NCBI GenBank assembly: GCA_902984215.1
Contig: CADWAF010003386.1
Span: 1 to 29,959 of the forward strand
DNA: 29,959 bases
Reading direction: 5' to 3'
Origin: Willaertia magna
Taxonomy: Eukaryota > Heterolobosea > Eutetramitea > Acrasida > Naegleriidae
Of the stretch, positions 27,680 through 29,959 are shown one piece after another (the stretch's first letter is position 1; the number at the start of each line of letters is the position of its first letter). The notes beneath the pieces are model-generated. The model was not told the origin of the DNA. It did not search any database and saw nothing but the letters and a program-made list of their open reading frames with translations. The translations under genes were made by a program, and so were the position numbers.

Positions 27680-28799
27680 ATGTCCAGCCGTATCTCTCGT
27701 TTTAATTTTAAAGCTGTTGGCAAAACTTTGAAATCACCAACAAAAAAGCTATTCAATCAAAATTTAATTCTTTCTCCATCTGGTAGGTAGTATTAGTAAT
27801 ATTAAATCTTCCAATTATTAAGCAACAACAAGGAAGGAAAATTTTCACACACAACTTTTCAAAAAGAATTTGTTTTCGATTAAAAATTATTCTTCTGCTT
27901 TGTTTTCGGATAAGAATAACAATGACTTATTTAAGCCTAAAGAAACTTTAGATCCAACAGAATACAAAAGCTGGTCAAAGGAACAAGTTTGTTCACTGTT
28001 GTGCACTGATAAAGAGAAAGGAGGTGCCAATTTGTCACCTGAGAAAGTGAAGCCACTGTATGACTCTGATTTTGGAAGTTCTTCACTTCGTACTATTATT
28101 ACTGATATTCAAAAAGCTGGCGAGAAGTACGCATATACTGAGTTGTGTTTTATCAATGACTTTATGCACATTGGTAAAATTCCTCAAATCACTTTGAAGG
28201 TTGTTGTGAATTGGGTTGATAATCTTCTCAAAACAAGACTCTATCACTTATGGTCAGTTGAACAGGTTAAAGAACAACTTTGTATACCTAGTGAAAAGGG
28301 AGGTGCTGGTTTAAACAAAAAACAAGTCAACCATTTATTTAATGCAGGTTTTAATCTTTCCTTTCTTGGTGATAATAGTGCTATTGATAAAATTGATCTT
28401 CCTCCACAAGACTTGAAGAAAGTTGTTAATTGGATTAATTCTTTACACTGTATTTATGTGAATTACATAGATTTTAATTTACTCACACTCAAACAGCATG
28501 CATTTGATAAATTAGATGCTTTTTCAGTCAAAGTTGAAAATTTTGGTAATAGTTGGGTTTATTCAACTCCTTATTCAAATGAAAAGTTTATATTTAGTAA
28601 TGTGAAGGCAATCAAAAGTGTTGTTGATAATTTTTCAAAAGCTTTAGAAGTTAAAAGAGGGAGACCTTCAATTGAAATTATTGGACAAGTTCGTACAGGT
28701 AAAACTAGCAGTGCACAATATATTATCCCACACCTATTAGCAAATACTATCAACGATGTGAGAATGAAGACATCATCTCCAGAGAAGATGTCATTATAG
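27680..28799 (+). CDS. Protein with two SAM-like repeats and a Walker A motif, apparently truncated
   Basis: Two exons: 27680-27782 and 27823-28799, joined in phase 1 by a 40-nt intron (GTAGGT...ATTAAG), about 359 aa. The exon 2 frame lacks a nearby ATG, and exon 1 supplies MSSRISRFNFKAVGKTLKSP. Two related ~90-residue blocks follow: WSKEQVCSLLCTDKEKGGAN at about 85 and WSVEQVKEQLCIPSEKGGAG at about 178, each continuing to a KVVNWVDNL/KVVNWINSL helix. They resemble SAM domains and are surely an internal duplication. A linker leads to a P-loop, EIIGQVRTGKTSSAQ (Walker A GxxxxGKT at about 322-329). The protein stops only ~30 residues later, before any Walker B or switch regions, so a NTPase domain appears cut off. 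An alternative phase-2 intron would change only a few residues. It may be a pseudogene or a rearranged end. Confidence 0.55.
28769..28792. repeat. Inverted repeat at the meeting point of two truncated reading frames
   Basis: GACATCATCTC (28769-28779) and GAGAAGATGTC (28782-28792) form an 11-bp stem with one mismatch and a 2-nt spacer. It lies exactly where the plus-strand P-loop ORF ends and the minus-strand N-terminal ORF loses sense. Confidence 0.7.
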
Positions 28800-28987
28800 T
28801 AATATTGATGTTGTTGGGTATTGTCTTGTTGTTCATCGTATCCTATATCTCCATATGGATGGGTTTCATTATTATTCGTTGTTGGAGACATTTCTTCTTC
28901 ATCTTCCTCTTCTTCATAATCGGATGTGTTGTCTATTGGTTGTTGGGGATGAAATGAACTTCGAGTATGAGCAGTTGGATCAAACAT
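28793..28987 (-). pseudogene. Opposing N-terminal coding fragment, no recognisable continuation
   Basis: On the minus strand an ATG at 28987, preceded by the A-run typical of real starts here, opens MFDPTAHTRSSFHPQQPID, then an acidic block and Tyr/Gln-rich sequence (QQHQYYYND). This composition is normal for the disordered N-terminus of a real gene. Beyond about 28790 the same frame is only the antisense of the P-loop gene and has no sense of its own. It is most simply a gene start cut off at a rearrangement point, or an exon 1 whose downstream exons I cannot find. It has no functional assignment. Confidence 0.4.
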
Positions 28988-29142
28988 TTTTTTAATTAAA
29001 GTGCCTTCAAGATATGTTTGTTAATCCGTTCAATTGATGAAATTAATTGTGAATTAAAACACATTTAGTGATTTAAATTAATAATTAAATTGCAATTTTA
29101 ATTTGTGAAACCTAATAAACAGGAAGTGAACAAAAAATTATC

Positions 29143-29180
29143 TGCTCCAGGCAGGACTTGAACCTGCAGCCACCAGCTAC
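29143..29180 (-). pseudogene. 3'-half fragment of tRNA-Ile(UAU)-like gene
   Basis: On the minus strand this matches the 3' half of the intact tRNA downstream: the anticodon-stem 3' strand (GCTGG), variable loop (TGGCT), T-arm GCAGG-TTCAAGT-CCTGC, acceptor CTGGAGC and discriminator A. It differs by two substitutions. Upstream of it no GCTCCAG acceptor, D-arm or anticodon loop can be found, so it is a broken copy. The B-box is nearly intact and the A-box is missing. Confidence 0.75.
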
Positions 29181-29280
29181 TCTGAGGTTAACCTTAAATT
29201 CAAATCTCGGGTTTTTGTTTAAGATTAATCAAAAATTTAACAGATCAAATCTGGTCTTTGTAATTGTATGATTTTTATTA

Positions 29281-29358
29281 TAAATTTGTAACAAACTAAA
29301 TATATTTAGTTACAAATTAATAACGTGTTGATAAAAAATTATTATAAATTTCAACACG
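29281..29358. repeat. Two adjacent hairpin-forming inverted repeats
   Basis: First: ATTTGTAAC (29284-29292) pairs with GTTACAAAT (29309-29317), with inner TAAATA/TATTTA pairing. Second: CGTGTTGA (29324-29331) pairs perfectly with TCAACACG (29351-29358) across a 19-nt AT-rich loop. They sit head to tail, 6 bp apart, between the tRNA fragment and the intact tRNA. Confidence 0.65.
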
Positions 29359-29396
29359 AAATGTATTATTTTAAAAAAAATTAATAGCATTGCTGA

Positions 29397-29648
29397 CGGA
29401 GTGTAAAAGCTTGAACCCAAGTGAAGAAATTTATAATGAAGATTAAGCAACTGAAGAAGCTATAAAAGGAAACGATTGTTAAAATTTTCTGCTCCAGGCA
29501 GGACTCGAACCTGCAGCCTCCAGCTATCATAATCTCATAAGACTAGCACTCTACCATTGAGTTACTGGAGCTTCGAACGATCTGGAAAAACTGAATGTAT
29601 AAATTATTTTAATTCAATATTTTGTAATTTGTATGGCGGAGTGTAAAA
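29397..29648. repeat. Direct repeat CGGAGTGTAAAA, two copies 240 bp apart
   Basis: CGGAGTGTAAAA occurs at 29397-29408 and 29637-29648, with related bases after it (GCTTGAACCCA versus CCTTTAACACA). The copies flank the intact tRNA gene, one on each side. This fits an old local duplication of a tRNA-containing unit. Confidence 0.6.
29490..29571 (-). tRNA. tRNA-Ile (anticodon UAU) with a 10-nt intron
   Basis: A complete cloverleaf can be drawn on the minus strand. The acceptor is GCTCCAG/CTGGAGC with discriminator A. The D-arm is ACTC-AATGGTA-GAGT, the anticodon stem CTAGT/GCTGG (two G-U pairs), the variable loop AGGCT and the T-arm GCAGG-TTCGAGT-CCTGC. The anticodon loop has CT-TAT-G followed by AGATTATGAT and A. 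Removing those ten bases after position 37 leaves a 7-nt loop with UAU at 29537-29539. The GCTCCAG acceptor and an intron are both usual for eukaryotic tRNA-Ile(UAU). Internal A and B boxes are intact. A TTTT run follows about 5 nt downstream, suiting a Pol III terminator. Position 37 would be G rather than the usual A, so the exact splice points are open. Confidence 0.82.
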
Positions 29649-29959
29649 CCTTTAACACAACTCCTGGGTGCTGTAAAAGTATTACTAGAAGTAAAGACTT
29701 GGTTGAAATGATTAGTGATGAAGATGAAATTTTATTGATGATTTTATAATCTTTGAGTTTATGTATTAATTATGTTGCACTTTACAATTTGGTTTTACAA
29801 TTTGGCCCACTTTTTTTTCTTTTCTTGACGTTTTGGGGTGTGTATCCTTCTTGTTCATTTTTTAGAAAATAGAAATGAAATAGAAGACTGGCACTCTAGT
29901 TACTGGAGCTTCGAGTCATATTCAATGAAGTGGGGTGGTCTTTAAATATTAGAAGTCTT
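29572..29959. other. Gene-poor right edge
   Basis: No protein gene is supported in these 388 bp. They hold the second CGGAGTGTAAAA copy, a tandem TTTACAATTTGG pair (29781-29792 and 29794-29805) and a 5'-half tRNA fragment (29883-29909). Otherwise it is AT-rich spacer running off the window. Confidence 0.55.
29883..29909 (-). pseudogene. 5'-half fragment of tRNA-Ile(UAU)-like gene with deleted D-loop
   Basis: On the minus strand it reads GCTCCAGTAACT, then AGAGTGCCAGTCTT. This is the acceptor and 5' half of the intact tRNA with about 7 nt of the D-loop deleted. The anticodon, T-arm and 3' acceptor strand are absent. The bases just upstream (TTCGAG versus TTCGAA) also match the intact copy, so the duplication included 5' flank. 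Confidence 0.7.

Larger units (their letters stand above)
28988..29489. other. Gene-poor stretch with tRNA fragment, hairpins and direct repeat
   Basis: About 500 bp with no convincing protein gene. It contains a 3'-half tRNA fragment (29143-29180), two adjacent inverted repeats (29281-29358) and one copy of a CGGAGTGTAAAA repeat (29397-29408). The rest is AT-rich spacer in which I see nothing else. Confidence 0.6.

Noticed and set aside
27870..27872. TTG start for the SAM/P-loop gene
   Set aside because: An upstream ATG exon with proper splice borders in the correct phase explains the frame better.
28571..28792. C-terminal half of the minus-strand 138-aa ORF
   Set aside because: It is antisense to the Walker A region of the plus-strand gene and has no independent coding character; only the N-terminal part looks real.
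29143..29220. A second complete tRNA gene
   Set aside because: Only the 3' half aligns; no matching 5' acceptor strand or D-arm exists within 100 bp on the expected side.
1..29959. CRISPR arrays, prophage, insertion sequences, bacterial operons
   Set aside because: No spaced repeat arrays, transposase, integrase or ribosome-binding-site-linked gene runs are visible; gene content and introns are eukaryotic.

Overview
The window looks like nuclear DNA from a free-living protist, most likely a heterolobosean amoeboflagellate of the Naegleria/Willaertia type. The evidence is indirect. The DNA is AT-rich and codon use leans strongly to TTA, AGA and AAT. Genes are tightly packed on both strands (some convergent stops are 4-15 bp apart) and start codons follow A-runs. 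Introns are few and short (about 40-70 nt, GT...AG). The proteins are clearly eukaryotic (Elongator, SSU processome, SWI/SNF, SDS22, CDC123, SNARE). I cannot fix the species without a search, and another AT-rich amoeboid lineage is possible.

Left third (1-11.1 kb): a secreted calcineurin-like phosphodiesterase of the acid sphingomyelinase/endopolyphosphatase family (-), Elongator subunit ELP4 (-), a small spliced gene of unknown function (-), an RGS+SAM protein (+), the SSU-processome WD40 protein UTP21/WDR36 with one early intron (+), a plant-type CDC25/ACR2-like rhodanese phosphatase with one intron (-), a proline-rich protein with a possible BSD domain and a short 3' exon (-), and an AlkB-type 2OG-Fe(II) dioxygenase with a PIP-like N-terminus (-).

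Middle (11.2-20.7 kb): a one-helix SNAP-25-type Q-SNARE (+), a fungal-style Zn2Cys6 transcription factor (+), a multi-pass PGAP6/TMEM8/myomaker-like membrane protein whose 5' end runs into the CDC123 gene (both -), an acidic protein carrying repeated DPLFSP motifs (-), an alpha/beta-hydrolase lipase-like protein (+), two tiny neighbouring genes that both begin MGNG and share a C-terminal motif (-), and the PP1 regulator SDS22 in two exons (-).

Right third (20.9-30 kb): a SWI/SNF (BRM/Snf2/Sth1) remodeller in one exon (+), an F-box-like LRR protein (+), an unrecognised 278-aa protein (+), and a protein with two SAM-like repeats that stops just after a Walker A motif (+). That last gene runs into the opposing start of another truncated-looking reading frame, with an inverted repeat at the meeting point. 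The last kilobase is gene-poor. It holds one intron-containing tRNA-Ile(UAU), two broken pieces of the same tRNA, two hairpins and short direct repeats.

There is no operon logic. The genes are independent units covering chromatin and transcription (SWI/SNF, ELP4, Zn2Cys6), ribosome and translation (UTP21, CDC123, tRNA) and signalling/membrane roles (RGS-SAM, SNARE, SDS22, MGNG proteins). The most novel-looking items are the MGNG pair, the DPLFSP repeat protein, the truncated SAM/P-loop locus and the CDC123/PGAP6-like overlap.
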